Assembly (NCBI GenBank): GCA_037954325.1
Contig: JBBMNZ010000003.1
Span: 26,367,892-26,431,891 of the forward strand
Length of the DNA stretch: 64,000 bases
Source of the DNA: Fistularia commersonii
Lineage: Eukaryota; Chordata; Actinopteri; Syngnathiformes; Fistulariidae
Direction: 5' to 3'
In this document: piece by piece, positions 1 to 13,191 of the stretch
How the letters are laid out: every line of letters starts with the position of its first letter
Position numbering within the stretch: the stretch's first letter is position 1
The notes under the pieces: model-generated
What the model saw: only the letters and a program-made list of their open reading frames with translations
What the model was told of the DNA's origin: nothing
Databases searched by the model: none
Made by a program: the position numbers and the translations under genes

Positions 1-640
1 AGCATCCGTCTACCGATATCTTCACTCTCCCTCTTCTGTCCATGACCCAACCATCTCTGACCTTCTCTCCAAAACATCGAACGTGATGGACTCGTTCCTG
101 ATCTTCTCCATCCTGGTCGCTCCCAAAGAGAACCTCAGCATCTTCATCTCTGCCACCTCCAGCTCTGCCTCCTGTCTTTTGGTCATTGTAGATGTTTGTA
201 GATCATCTCACCAGCGTCTCCTCCACCTTTCCTTTCCTTCTGGCTGATGTTCTTCTATCTCTTGGTACCCCTGACACTTTTCTCCACCCATTCCAACCTG
301 CTTGAACCAATTTCTTCACCCCTTTCCCACACTCCTCCAAGTACCTGATATCCTCCAGCTTCTTGATCTCCACTCCCTGTAGCCTCAGCGTTCCTCCTGA
401 GTTCCTCTCATTATTTTCTGTCTTGCTGTGACTAAACTTCATTCCTCTCCTTTCCAGAGCATACCTCCACCTCTCTAGATGTTCCTCAACCTGCTTTCCT
501 TGCTCTCACTACAGACCACCACGTCATCTGCAAACATCGTGGAGATTCCTGTCCAACCTCATCTGCCAGCCTGTCCATCACCAGTGCAACAAGAAGGTGC
601 TCAGAGCAGATCATGATGAAGCCCCTCCTCCACACGTCTG
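1..640 (-). mobile_element. Degraded RTE-type LINE remnant
   Basis: Read on the minus strand, this stretch gives broken pieces of a non-LTR reverse transcriptase of the kind common in fish. Visible pieces are VMDRLADEVGQESP followed by VVV near 500-570, and KKLVQAGWNGWRKVSGV near 240-310. These match the region after the catalytic core in RTE-clade LINEs. Many frameshifts and stops are present, so it is dead. The same family appears at 17480-17760, 30780-30960 and 58980-60790. The clade is recognised by motif; the exact family is not assigned. Confidence 0.75.
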
Positions 641-744
641 CTCTGATGGAGAAAAACCAGCGCAGGCGTTGTTTACCAGCCGCCGCGGTGAAAAACGTCG
701 CGTTCAGGGTCGGTCCTTGACCCGGCGGGGCCGGCATGGAGGCC

Positions 745-1227
745 CTAGACTTTGTAGAAGATGTTGGTGGGGGGCTGGGGGCCGATCTCCTGCACGATGT
801 AGACCGGCGGGCCGTAGTCGCCGCTCACGCGTTCGTAATGGCGGCAGATCATGGACTCGGACGGCCGGCGCGGGAAAACCACGTCGCTCCGGTCCGAGCC
901 GTCGTTGTCGCTGCTGACGCTGTCCCTCTTGGTCGCCGCCAGGGTGTTGAGGGGCACCGAGGAGGCCTGCTGGGGGTCCGGGGCTCCGTGGCGCCGGGGG
1001 CCGGGGCGGCGGCGGCGGCGGCGGACCCACAGCGCCGCCAGCGGGACCAACATCACCAGGAGGAACAGACCGCAGCCGGAGGCGACCCACAATAACCACG
1101 GAGAAGCATCAACAGATGCTTCGCCAGAACCTGAGGAGGAAACAAGGACGGAATCCAGATTAAAACTGGGATTTCACTCATATTAGTGACCTCTAGGTTT
1201 CCTGTGAAACTACAGGTCAAAGCAGAG

Positions 1228-1269
<42 letters not shown>

Positions 1270-1568
1270 ACAGCGGACAAGGATAATTTGAAGTTCAGAT
1301 GACGGTGGAAAAACTGCCATCAGGAGGCAATCGGGGGATTGTGGGTTGAGGATGAAGAAGCGGAAAAGGAGGCGATCAAACAATCATTGTTTCTGGTCAC
1401 ATGATAATGATAATAATATTAATCATCATAATAAATTGTTATTGTGATTATTATTTTTTATTATTGTCATCATTATTATAACTACAATAATGATCTTCAT
1501 CATTGTTATGATTATATGTGCTATCCTCTCTTACAATTAATAACTTCTCACCACTAAATCTACTTAAT

Positions 1569-1618
<50 letters not shown>

Positions 1619-2290
1619 ACGGCTGCAGGAGGAGGTGAGAGGAGGTAAATGTTTGTTTCATTATCATGTAAATGTGCGCTGGAAACGTGTGGAAACATCA
1701 GACGTTCTCTCATCCAAACAAAGAGAACCTGAAGGTCTTCTCGTCGAGATCTTCCCGTCGTGGCAGCTGGACATGAAGTCCTTCTCGACAGGAAGATTTC
1801 GACAAGAATTCATCCAGAGGACCTTTGCTGACAAATCCGAACGTTCTTCATCAGAAGATACAGAAGGTCTTCTCCTTCTCACTCAGAATGCCCTTCCTCA
1901 TTCTTTTCTTGAACACATCATCTTGTTTTCTCCTCAAAGTTCACTCCTCTCCATGAATTATCTCCACCTTCTCTGATTAATTGGCTATTTTTCTTTTTAT
2001 TTGCAGAATCACAGGATCTTCTCCTGCATGCACTTCCAGTCGCGGCCACTAGAGGGCGCGCTGTGGGCTTCAGCGTGAGATGATGGATAGAAACAGAGAA
2101 GACCTCAAACGTGCTCCAGGGAGAACATCTAGAGAACATCGAGAGAACATCTAGAGAACATCTACTCAGACGAGGTCCAGTACCGCTGCCGGGGCCGCCG
2201 TCCACGGACTTCGGTGGGAACCGGGTGGGGGATTCCTGGAGCGTGGAGGGGGGGTCTGAAGGACCTGAGTGGAGACAGGAAGGGAGAAGG

Positions 2291-2332
<42 letters not shown>

Positions 2333-4370
2333 CAGCCTGCTGCTTGATGAGAATATGAACGTCAGGAGATTTAAAAGTCTGTTTGTTTCTACGTTGGAAC
2401 CGTCTAACATCTGGACGTGGCTTGTTTTGGATTCACCTGAAGAAAACCCAGGCTGGAGAACATGGAGGGAACCGAGGTAGAAGAACATGGAGAACCCAGT
2501 CCATCAACAGACCTGCTGTTTTCCGCGATTCGTTGACGGAGCTTTCAAATATTTATATCGTATATATTTATCGTATCTATGGATATCAATCTATGCGCTT
2601 GAGCCTCAAACGGGACGGTTTCCATGGCAACTCCTAAACAGGAGAGGAGATAAATGGCAGAAGGTGTTGAGATGTCTGAAGGTCCATCACAACCTGAGGG
2701 CCGGCCAGCGGGGGGGTGAAGCGTCTCCTGGGGGTCCCTGACGAGAAAAACATGTCGCCGGCGTTCTCGCCGTCTCCGCTCTCAAAGGGAATTTTGGAAA
2801 ACGGCGAGATAAAAATCAAAGCGATCCGATTGGCTGTGGAGTGGAAGGGGGCGGGGCTTCGGGCCGGGCTGACGGACGGGGCCTCGACAGGATTTGAGCG
2901 GCCGCCGCTCCAGAAGTGTTTACGGCGGCGGCGGCGGCGGCGTTGGTAAACACGGCGGAGAAGCTGCCCCACATTTCCTCCATCAGATGAGGAGCTCTTT
3001 TTTAAAAAGAAAGATGATTTTATTTCATCCGGAAGTCGAGGAGCTGAATAATTCATCAGCGTGGAGGACGCGTGGAACCTTCTGACGGCCGTTTGGAGGA
3101 CGCGGGTTCCTTCAGTTTTTACAGGCTGCAGGTTCACCGCTACCCCTGCAGAAGAAGGTCAGACCTCCAACCTACGAGGAGCGACTGAGCGGCGGCCAAT
3201 CCCCGCTCGCCCTGGGGCGAGAGGCGGGGCTTAACCTGCACGGGTCAGCTGTCAATCACCCATCGATTCACACCTGTGACGTTCTGGAGAACCTCAGGCG
3301 GGGTGAAGATGGAGAGCATGAAGGTAGAGGAACCTGGAGGAGAACCCGCGACTTCGCACCCGCCGCTCGAACCCGGCAGGTTTCCACGGCGACGCCAGAC
3401 TCGTTTTGAGCTCAGCGGCGTGAAGAATAAAAAGTTAGGAACCCTTTTTTCCCCCCTCGGCTGCGACAGGGAGGCGGAGCTTGTGTGAAGGCTGATTACA
3501 GGACGGCGGCCGGCGTGGAAAACACGGCGGGACGTGGAGGTCATGAAATATTCATCTCCAGCGGTGAAAGAGAGAGAGAAGCTGCGGCAGCCGAGGTTCA
3601 TGAAGACGAGGACGAAGATTCGTCGGGTCGGTCTGATTTCCAAACCCAAAAGCAGAAAACCTCTTCCAGTGCAGGCGGGTGGGATTACTGGGATTAACCG
3701 ATGGCGCCTCAGCAGGATGGAGGCCTGCAGCCGCCAGAGGCTCGAATTAGGGATTGGGAATAATTCACTGCGCACCAGGAGACGGATGAGATTAGCCGAC
3801 CACTTAGGAGGTCCACGGAGGAGAAGACCAACCGAGCAAGAGGTGGACTTTCACACACACACACACACACTTACTCTGGCCGACTCTCAGCACCATCTTC
3901 ATGGAGCTGGATCTGCAGGCTCCTCCGCTGGTGTTCTCCAGGCCCTGCAGGGAGCCGCTGGACGTGGCTGGGAGGGTGGAGGTGAAGGTGGAGATGGAGG
4001 CAAACACATGGTCACTGTGGTGGGGTTTGCAGAAGGTTGCGTCACTTATAAACAAAAACAAATAATGCTGATGATGGAGGTGTGTGGGGTAAACACACAC
4101 ACACACACACACACACACAGATAGGGAGGTGGAGAGGGTTGCACCACCAGTCCATCTGCATTATTGATGAGACCGAAACGGTTCCTTTGATTAGCTGATG
4201 AAACGCTTGGTCTGCTAAACGTCACAGCGCAGGTTGGAGAAAAATCAACGGGGGCGGCCATGTTTGTAGTTTTTAGGTGCAAAAAGCTAGTGGAGCCCAG
4301 TGTGGGATGTCAATCTGGCTCAGAAGAACATCGCAGGGGCAGAACACTGAGGAGAGCGCGCCACCGCTGT

Positions 4371-4406
<36 letters not shown>

Positions 4407-5971
4407 CACATCCCCCTCTTAATCACACACACACACTTTTTAGGAGCATTTAGGTCAGATAACAACATCTCACGGGCAACAAGCCGCGCTGCCATGAAAG
4501 CTCCCGTCAAATCTGCCTGATGCTGTAAAAGCCCTGTGTGATTTGGGGCATGGCGGCCGCTGGCGGCGTGCCGGTGCGGCCCCCACGCTGGCTCGCTATC
4601 TCATGCATCGCTGGCGACCGAGGCGCCGGCCCCACCGGCGGCAGCCCAGTAACGAGGCCGGCGTGTGATCCTCACGCGAATCGACAAACGGGGAGCGGAG
4701 ACGAGGGCGGCGGCGGCGGCGGCGGCGGCCTCCTCCTCCTCTGGCCGAGGACGAGGAGGGGGTCGGGACGGCGCCCGGGACCCGCTGCCTCAGATGACGC
4801 TAAAATGGCGCATGTGTCGACGCGCTGCCACTTACAGGTGATGTAATAGTCCCGCCCCCTCAGGAACTCCAGGCCCCAGAGGTTCGGGCTGAACTCCTGG
4901 AACTTGAAGGTGAACTTCACGTCCTGCTGAGGCTTGTCGCAGCTCAGCAGCGGGGTGTCCGTCTTGTCTATGACGCACCTCTCCATCTGACGCCGGGTGA
5001 CCATGTAGACGCGGTAGAACTCCTCGCCGCCGCCGCCGGGAGTCTCCGCCCGCGGACACACGATGTCCATCTTGTCTCCTATCTGAGGGTAGAGGACCAA
5101 ACCCTGGCCCTCGGAAAACCTGCCGGGCGGGAAGAGGACGACAAGGGAGCGTCGTCAGGTCCGGAAACCGGAGCTCCGTGATCGCCGAGCGGACAGAAAT
5201 CGGGTCGTGACCTCAGGTCGAAGGTCGCGACCCGATTTCTGGCGGACTGCATCGGATCACGTCTTCGGGATCAATACGAGCAACGAAATCGATAGAATCA
5301 TTATGATCAGCATTAGGACGACAAGTAGAAAATCAATATGATCAAAATAAGGAGAAAATCATGGCGATATGTGTTAGCACGCTAATCAATAGGATCAGAA
5401 TCAGCGATAGCATCGTAATGATCACTATAAGCAATTTAATCAATATGATCCACATTAGCGATAGAATCACGATTTAAGCACGATAATCAAAAACATCAAT
5501 GCGATCAAAATGAGCAGAAAATCATGATGATCAATACTGACACCTGAATCGATCACATCCATGAGATCCAAATTAGCGACAGAATCATGACGATCAATAT
5601 AAGCACTTTAATCGATACAAACTAAAACAGCAATTTAATCCTTCTGCTGCACGATCACTTGGATCAGCTGATCATTGAGATCAATACAATCGGTTATATG
5701 ATCGATATCAGAACTAGAAAGATTAGACCGGAAACGATCGATCAGAGACAGTCGTTCTCATCCAGCTGATCGATAAGTATCACGCAAACGGAAAGGAAGC
5801 CGTGAATCGATGAGAAACGAAAACTAAAGCGTGACAAAGTTCGCGCTCCACGCACGCGCCGTACCTGCGCTCCGCGCGGCTCCAGGTGACGGGCTCGAGC
5901 GTGGCCGCGCGGCAGCAGCACAGCGCGCAGAGCACGAGCGCCGCCGCGGCGCGCGCACACCCGCCCCGCAT
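745..5971 (-). CDS. efnb2: Ephrin-B2-type transmembrane ephrin, 5 coding exons
   Basis: Membrane-anchored ligand for Eph receptor tyrosine kinases, with reverse signalling through its tail. Coding exons with matching splice sites and phases are 5865-5971, 4836-5119, 3875-3967, 2184-2264 and 745-1130, which sum to 951 bp (316 aa; human ephrin-B2 is 333). Exon 1 gives a signal peptide and LEPVTWS. Exons 2-3 give the receptor-binding domain (LVLYPQIGDKMDIVCPRAE, KFQEFSPNLWGLEF, DYYIT). Exon 4 is a short juxtamembrane linker. Exon 5 holds the membrane helix, a basic stop-transfer run and the conserved tail HYERVSGDYGPPVYIVQE ending in the PDZ ligand YKV. The tail segment GSDRSDVVFP resembles B1/B2 (GSEPSDIIIP) rather than B3, and the tpp2/ercc5/mettl21 neighbours point to B2. 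Teleosts keep two copies; this may be efnb2b. The start at 5971 is chosen for the signal peptide. Confidence 0.9.
1228..1267. repeat. (TG)n microsatellite
   Basis: Uninterrupted TG dinucleotide run in the last intron of the ephrin gene. A matching (AC)n run lies at 1571-1614 and further runs at 2294-2327, 3850-3870, 4095-4119 and 4374-4403. Confidence 0.95.
5195..5240. repeat. Inverted repeat with 13-bp perfect stem
   Basis: The arm AGAAATCGGGTCG at 5195-5207 is exactly reverse-complemented at 5228-5240, with a 20-base loop. The loop contains TGACCT and AGGTCG half-sites. It lies in ephrin intron 1, about 75 bases upstream of exon 2. Confidence 0.7.
5280..5640. repeat. Degenerate GATC-rich tandem repeat, roughly 55-60 bp unit
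   Basis: In ephrin intron 1, variants of the phrase ATTAGCGAtAGAATCA followed by a GATCAATATAAGCA-like block recur near 5400, 5455, 5511 and 5571. GATC and AATC are strongly over-represented. The copies are diverged, so the array is old. Confidence 0.55.
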
Positions 5972-6140
5972 CACGGGCAACTGGACGCGGACGCGGACGC
6001 GGACGCGGACGTGGAAATGGACGCGGCCGTGGACGGGAGCCGCCGCCGCCGCCGCATGTCTCCGCTGCGCGCCGCGCGTCCTGCGCCTCTTCCTGCGCGC
6101 CTCCTTCCTCCTCCTCCTCCTCCTCCTCCTCCTCTTCCTC
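5820..6140 (-). promoter_or_regulatory. GC-rich first-exon region of the ephrin gene
   Basis: CpG-dense sequence surrounds coding exon 1 (start at 5971) and continues upstream, with (GGACGC)n and (CTC)n runs at 5986-6012 and 6106-6136 in the presumed 5' UTR. This looks like a CpG-island promoter. The transcription start cannot be placed from sequence alone. Confidence 0.45.
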
Positions 6141-6269
6141 CCCGCGCGTCGTGGATTTGTACACGGCAAACCCTCTTGCGTGACGAGGTGCGTGAACTGA
6201 GCACGCCTCCAAGCCCTCCAGTAGAAAGTGTTCTCCACGGGACGAGCGGCTACACAACTTCATGACGCT

Positions 6270-7830
6270 CATCTCCATCACTATGATTATTATTATTATT
6301 ATTATAATCATCACCATCATCATCATTATTATTATTATTAATATTATTATTATTATTTTTTTGTTTTTTTTTGTTGTGTCATTTTTTTTGTCTCCATCGT
6401 TACTATCATCGGTAGAAGGAGCATTATTAAATATTACTACTATTATTATTAGCAGTTGTATTATTAATTTGGTATTCATTATTTTAGTACAATAATTTGT
6501 GTTTTTTTTATTTGTTTGTTTTTTTATTTTGTCGTATTTTATTATTATTATGCTTATTATTGTTGTTACAATTGCTTGATTTTTTTATCATCATTGTTAT
6601 TATCATCAGTAGGAGGAGGATTGTTACTATTATTACTACTATTATGAACGGTTGTGTCATAAATTTTGTATTTATTATTTTACAAAAATTGTAAGTTTTT
6701 TTATTTTATCTTATTTGATTCTTATGATTATTATTGTTGTTGTAACAATTGCTTCATTTTTTTATAATCATCGTTATTATCATCAGTAGGAGGATTGTTA
6801 CTACTATTACTATTATTATGAATGGTTGTATCATTAATTTGGTATTTATTATTTTAGCACAATTATTAGAGTTTTTTTTATTTTATCTTATTTGATTATT
6901 ATGATTATTATTGTTGCTGTTACAATTCTTTCATTTCTTTGTCTTATTTTATCATCATCGTTATCATCATCAGTAGAATCTGGATTATTGCTATAACTAT
7001 TATTAGCAGTTGTATCATTACTTTGGAATTCTTTATTTTATCACAATTCTGTGTGCTTTTGTTTGTTTGGGTGTTTTTTTCATTTGACCTCATTTTATAA
7101 TCATTGTTTATATTATTATCATCAGTAGAAGGAGAATTCTTCTTTTCCAATCAACCTTCTCCATCTAACAGTAGAAGGATTATCATTATTAATATTATTT
7201 AGTTAGCTATTATCATTATTAATAGGTAGCTATTATTTTGACTATTACTAGTATTAGTTTTTGTAGAAGCATCATCATGATTGATACCACTGGGTTTTTT
7301 TTTCATTTTATCAGTTGTTGTTTTTTTTCATTTCATCATTAATATTATGATCATTATTGGAGGACTATTAATATTAGTAGTAGCAGTATTAGAAGTAGTA
7401 ATGGTAGTAGTAGTATATTTGTAGTAGAGGTAGTATCAGTCATATTTTTAACATTATTCCTTCTTATTCCATTCTGTACAATTCATTTTTCTTTGTTTTT
7501 TTTCAAAATCTTATTTCACCATCATTGTTAATATTATTGTTCTATATGATTATATATTATTGCTAGTAGAAGGAATATTATTATTATTAGTAGAAGTAGC
7601 AGTAGCATCATCATTCATATTCCTCCCATTATTTCATTTTGTCATTTTACCGTAATTAAAACGCTTGTTTTGGTTTGAATCTTTTTTAGTCATTTTTTAA
7701 TATTATTATCAGTAGTAGAAGTATTAGTAGTAGTATTATCATGAGTATTTTTTCTATTGTATCTTGTTTTATTATCCCTAAGAGAATAAATGTTCTCTTA
7801 GTGATGTAATATCCACTGTTAATGATATTA
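6270..7830. repeat. AT-rich ATT/ATC low-complexity block with about 180-bp tandem units
   Basis: The block begins with (ATT)n/(ATC)n runs at 6283-6356. A phrase of the form ATCATCAGTAGgAGGa, then TTACTATTATTACTA, then GGTTGTaTCATTAATTTGGTA recurs near 6408, 6604, 6782, 6968 and more loosely near 7122. This is a decayed array of about 150-200 bp units. I see no gene here; open frames are simple isoleucine or leucine runs. Confidence 0.7.
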
Positions 7831-8661
7831 TCATGATTTTTGTTGTTGCCTGCGAGAGCCGGGTTGAACATTGAGGACCTGGGGATCCCCGTCCGAGATA
7901 AACCTGAACCTCCAAAATGTAGAAAAACACTGAAACAAATGGACGCCTAAATAAAACATCAGTTTTTCTGTTTCATTTGAAGGTGTCTTGACCTCGTTTG
8001 GCCACCAGAGGGCTCAGAGCGATCAACTATGGACCATTCACCCTCTCATCCACAGTCCGGACCATGCAGGATCTCCTCTGGACCTCATGCATGGCTTCAG
8101 ACCCTGAGGAACCCGGAGAACCCTGAGGAACCTCACGCAGACACGGGGAGAACATGGAGACTCTGTGGGAATCCGAGCAGAGAACTTCTGGTTGAGAGGA
8201 GGAAGCGTTAGCACTGTTATTTAGCGACGTTATAATTATTATTGTTATTATTATTAACTAAATTATCACCCATAGTTTTGCCGCCCGTGTATCAACACCT
8301 TGAATCAAAGAACCAGTGATGAAGAAGTGATCAATTAAATACAAGATATGAAAGTATTTGTATGATGATGCTTTTATTCAGAATATTTGCCGTCAGAGAA
8401 AAAGAAAAACACAGCGTGTGCAGAATCCAACCTTCGGACGGAGGTGAAGTTGTGGCTGTTGTTTTCCCTCCACGCTCCCCCGCAGCTTGACCTTTGACCC
8501 CCGACCCCCCGGCCGGAGGAATACGCCCGAGGTGAGGCTAATGCTAACATGCTAGGAGGCGGATGGTGAGCAAACCCCTATCACGTTTAGCATTAACCCC
8601 GACTCGGGTGAAGAATATGGATGGCCTGGGAGGGGGGGGGGGGGGGGACTCCTGCAGGGCA

Positions 8662-8722
<61 letters not shown>
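8662..8722. repeat. Long (CA)n microsatellite beside a G run
   Basis: About 60 bases of CA follow a run of 15 or more G at 8631-8647. Between 7830 and 9840 I see no coding exon. The stretch at 8030-8200 carries a copy of a dispersed fish repeat recognisable by CACGCAGACACGGGGAGAAC. Confidence 0.9.
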
Positions 8723-8728
<6 letters not shown>

Positions 8729-9304
8729 ACACCATGAAGAGTTTAAATGCACAAATGATGAGGAATTTGACACACACACACAAATACCCCGCCGCACATC
8801 AAGTCACATGGTTTTTTTACAGGAAGCCTTTCAGTTTGAACGACCTTTAACCTTTAAAAGACAGAGAATTGGAGTACCCGAGTACTGGAGTACTGAAGTA
8901 ATGTAGTACTGTAGTAATGTAGTACTGTAGTGCTGTAGTACTTCTACCGGTGAACCTGCTGTTCGGGCTGCAGGTCTCACATTCAGATTTGAAATCTATT
9001 TTTAGATCTCCGGTTTTCAAACCCCCTACTTCAAAACATCTGCGAGTACTACAAATCCATCCGTTTGAAGTATTTCAAAACTGAGAAACTGTAGTTTTTG
9101 AAAATACTTGCCGTCGACTAAAGGGCAAAAACATTAACATTTCACAACTTCCAATACTGTCCAGATAAATTCGGAGCTTTTTCCTGGTACCGCTACACGT
9201 CTCCTTCTCAGACAGCAGGATTTCCTCGTCTTCTGAACGATCTAAGTACTTCCTGTGTTAACCAATGGCGTAAGAGCGGCTTGCTGAGCAGCAACTCACC
9301 TGCG

Positions 9305-9340
<36 letters not shown>

Positions 9341-9849
9341 GCCACGTCTCCAGGCGCTTCCTCCCCGGCGTCGGTTTCCTTCACGTACGCCGTCCGTCTC
9401 GTCCGTCTCGCCGTCCGTCTCCCCTCCCCCGCCCCCCTGGCGAGGATTGACAGTGGCGGCGGAAGGCGGCGCTTTATAGCGGCCCGTGTGACTCACCTGA
9501 AATCCCCTCCTGGGAGGGGAGGCACAGGGGGGGAAGAAGCTGCACAAGATGCCACGTATCATCTATGTAAATCCAGCCCACGAAAGAAAGTTGGTCCGAA
9601 CGCCTCTGGTTTCCGCTTCCCGCGGATGATGGGAACCGGTGGGATTTTTCATTCAGCCATTTTTTAAAGGAATCCCCGGTTGTCCTATTTGATCAAGCGT
9701 CTCCATAACAACGATGATAAAACATCTCCATATATCTCAGTTGGTACGAAATGGTAAAAAAAATGTAAAAGAGTTTCACCATCAGGCCGCCGTGGTTGTT
9801 TCCGTGGCGATGCTATCAGGGTAGTGACGTCACAAGGTTGCACGGTCCC

Positions 9850-10450
9850 GTTTGTTTTACCAGACGGCGCTAAAAGACAAATGTGAGCGAGGAGGAGAAC
9901 GCTGAAGATAAAAGATCAGAATGAGCTTGGAAATGTGAGGAGGCGAGAGGACCATGAGCCGGCTTCTGCAGCCGAAGGTGGTGGGTGGTGAGGACGGTTG
10001 CGTGGGAGAGTTCAGGGTTGTGACGGCTTTGGGGAACACGGTTACTCTGTCCTTGTTTGGACGGACCTGCCAGAACCAGGACATGAACCGTCCTTGGTGA
10101 TGTTGTGAGTTCTGCTGAGGAGTTCTGCAGGAGATGTCCCTCAGGGAGGGGAGAGGGAAGCTCCGACTGTCCTCTGAAGCCTCGCTGCAGCTCCAGGTGG
10201 TGTCTTCGAGATCAGCCCGACCGGCGTGGCGTCCTGTGAGCCGGACCGCGGCGGTAGGTGTGGAGGCGGCGCAGGAGGTCGGCTCGGCCCCTGCGGAGAA
10301 GCGGTGCTCGGGTGACGGTGGAGGTAAGGGGGGGCCGAGTCTGAAGGTCTGGGGTCCGTTGTTCAGAACGCCGAGCCGTAATCCCCAAAGAGCATCCTGA
10401 CACGGCTCTGCTGTTCCAGGTGGCTCGACGGGGCCCGTCGGTTGAGCCAC
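9850..10450 (-). mobile_element. Possible LINE 3'-end remnant
   Basis: On the minus strand the phrase DRVTVFPKAVTTLN near 10020-10060 resembles the FFPRAI-LLN signature near the C-terminus of L2/Rex1-type LINE proteins. A 197-codon frame is open but shows no other domain. The assignment is weak. The remaining sequence to 13190 has no exon I can support, apart from a (CA)n run at 11352-11382. Confidence 0.3.
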
Positions 10451-13191
10451 GTTAGCACGTTAGCACGCAAGTTCTTATACATTTAAGCACGGAAAGGAAA
10501 TTCTGGATGTTTCTCAGGTCATGAGATCCAGAGCTTCTGGCTGCTTTACAGGAAATCAGAAAACAGCGTTTTAGATTTTATCCTCAGCCTTTAAATCTGG
10601 TGCAACCACATTGGATTTGTTTTTTTTTCTCATTTTAAAGCGACGTTTGCCCAGAGGGTTAGTGGGAATCTCTGGCCGGTGCCGGGATCAGCAGCGGCTC
10701 CCCTGACCTCCGGCAGGTTGCCGTTATGACTGTGCACGTTGCTGAGATGAATGGCGGCCGTTACAGGAGTGTCACCGCTCGGGTTCGAAATGAAACCCCC
10801 TCTCCGTGGAATGAGTGTACCCCCCCTCGTTCGAGTGGTAACCTAGCAACGGTCAAACGGCTCCTCTTCTAACAACACAAGGTGCCTCCCCGGCAGCCGT
10901 CATTGTATGACGCCCAGAGGCAGGGGAGAGGTCGCGACCCCTCCTCCCGCCGGTCGGGGACCAGCGTGGCCTCCCAGAAGGCGAGCGGCGAGAACAGTTT
11001 GAGTGAAAGGCCAGAAGGAGATCAGGAGGTGGGGGAAGTCGCAGAGCTGTGGCAGGGGCCCCCCCCAGCTACTACCGGTAATTCTGTAATGCGTCATCAT
11101 GCTGGTGTTTCGCTCCCCCATCCCGTGCCTCTGGGGTTTTACAAAACTAATTTTACAAAACCCCAGAACGTCAGTCATAAAGCCGGGGGCAGAATGAATG
11201 TCTGCATGTCTGAAGATGCCTCCACTGTCCTGCTGCCAGCCTGCTCCTCTCACGCCAACCATCTCCCCGGCCTCCTTCCATCCACCAACGTTTCACTGCA
11301 GGCTTGACTTGAGTCAGTGGCAGGAATGGGGAGGAGGGGTGAATCGACACACTCACACACACACACACACACACACACACTTCACTCTCTCTTCTTCCAC
11401 CTTCTGAGGTGAACAGAAACTTGAAGCAGCTGCTTCCGTTTCCACTGAATTCTGTCCTTTTCAGAATGAACGGTTGTTCTACCGAACGTCTCCAAGTGTG
11501 GCCCTGCGATGGTCCAGGGTCTGCAGCTCCACCCTGACCTCGGCCACAGGATACGCAGAGAAGATAATCAGTCAATGATTTTTATTTCAATCCTAAAAAC
11601 TGAAGTAGTTGTTCACTGTGGCTCTGAGTCTCGTGGGGCTTGATCTTCTGCACAAGTTTGGGGTTCACCCACTTAGCGTGTCCAGCTGTTGTTTTGCCGT
11701 TACACCTCCCCATGCTTTGCACCTCCACTTATTCTCGCTTTCTCCCGACCACCTGCTTCTGCCTGATACTTCAGGCAAGGGTTTTTTCTCCACAAGAATC
11801 CTGATCCAGGTGTTTTCCTGAAAGCGGAGGTGCGCTCAAGCTTCCACCTCGCCGAGAAGCCGCTCAGAGCTGACGCTTGGTGTCCAGACTTGTGAAAACC
11901 CATGTTTTCCGCCTCGTCCCCGACAACCAGTTTGCTTCAGCGAGGAGACGACTCGAAAAATTAGTTTTTCAGGTGAGCGGCAGCGCCCTCTGCTGGCAGG
12001 CTCCGGTCACTGCGCCCTGCGATCGGCCTCTCCGAGCCCCGAACCTGGAAACTATTCAATCTAAAGATGTGAAATCCTGGTTGTGAAAACCAGCTGCATG
12101 TCGCAAGACCTTCAGGGAACCCTAGAGACAGAGCATCCCCCGTTCCCACGGCCCTGCGAGGTTCGGTGGGCTTCCCTTCTTCTGCCTCGGCGCCTCCCGA
12201 CCCTTTTGAGATCTGGCAGTGCATCGGAGCTGCGCCGCGGTTTGTATGTTCCTCATTGATTAAAAACAAGTGCGCATGTTGCAACAGGAAACAGTGACAT
12301 GTGGGGGGGGGTGAGTGTGTTCCTGCTGATAAAACCCAACTGGCGCTCCAGTTTTCTCTTCCTCCCTTCCATTTTTCAGCGGAACCCGTTGCTGAGCAGC
12401 AGTGTGGGATGTGACGCCGCCGCCCGCGGGATGTCGATCAGCGACTGCAGGGCTTGGACCGGCTCCGGCTCCGGGTCCGGGTCCGGGTCCCGCTGAGGAC
12501 GGGACAGGTGCACGGCTGCGGGTACGAGGCTTATTTCAACTAATTCTGTCACGCTAGGCATTTTCATGTATCCATCTATGGCCATTCTGTAAGTAACCAT
12601 GTAATCGATGGTGAACTGGAAACCGTTTAACTTACAAGTTGATTATTAAGGAGCTCCTTTAACATCAGCGTCATCTAAAATGAGGAGTTTACTGTTCTAA
12701 TCAAAAACGACTACATTGAGTTCCTGCTGGAGGTCCGAGCTGGTCCTGATAGCGAGCGGGTCGAGACTCGCAGGAAGGCACCATGATGCGTCGCGGAAGA
12801 GGGTTCCACTGGAGAACCTCGGGTTCTGTTACGCTACGTAAGTGTGTGGCTGCAGAGCAGGGCCAGGACGGCTCCTAGAGGTTCCTGCAGGGCCAGCAGA
12901 AGGCAGGGACCTTCAGAGGTCCATTCTAGACACCTCTGGGTTGTTGAGGGGCTGCTGTGGTGCCAGACGGCCGGGGCGTTCACAAAAGTCAAAGAAGGAA
13001 AATGCAGATTGATAACATCGCGACCACCGGACGGACGTCAACAAACGGCTGGAGAGGCGGATGAAGAAGCATACAAACATCAGCATCTATTTGTAACGTT
13101 GTCTTCTTCTGGCTCTCAGCTCATCACCACCACCACCACCACCACCACCACCCAGACAGCTGATAAGGACGCCCGGTTTCCTACCAGAGAA

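Noticed and set aside
5742..6479. 245-codon minus-strand frame with poly-Ile, poly-Glu and Arg-Pro runs upstream of the ephrin start
   Set aside because: It is translated microsatellite and 5' UTR sequence; the ephrin signal peptide starts at 5971 in another frame.
9857..10450. 197-codon minus-strand frame as a new gene
   Set aside because: Contains a phrase like LINE C-termini and nothing else recognisable, with no splice or promoter context, so it is treated as a repeat remnant.
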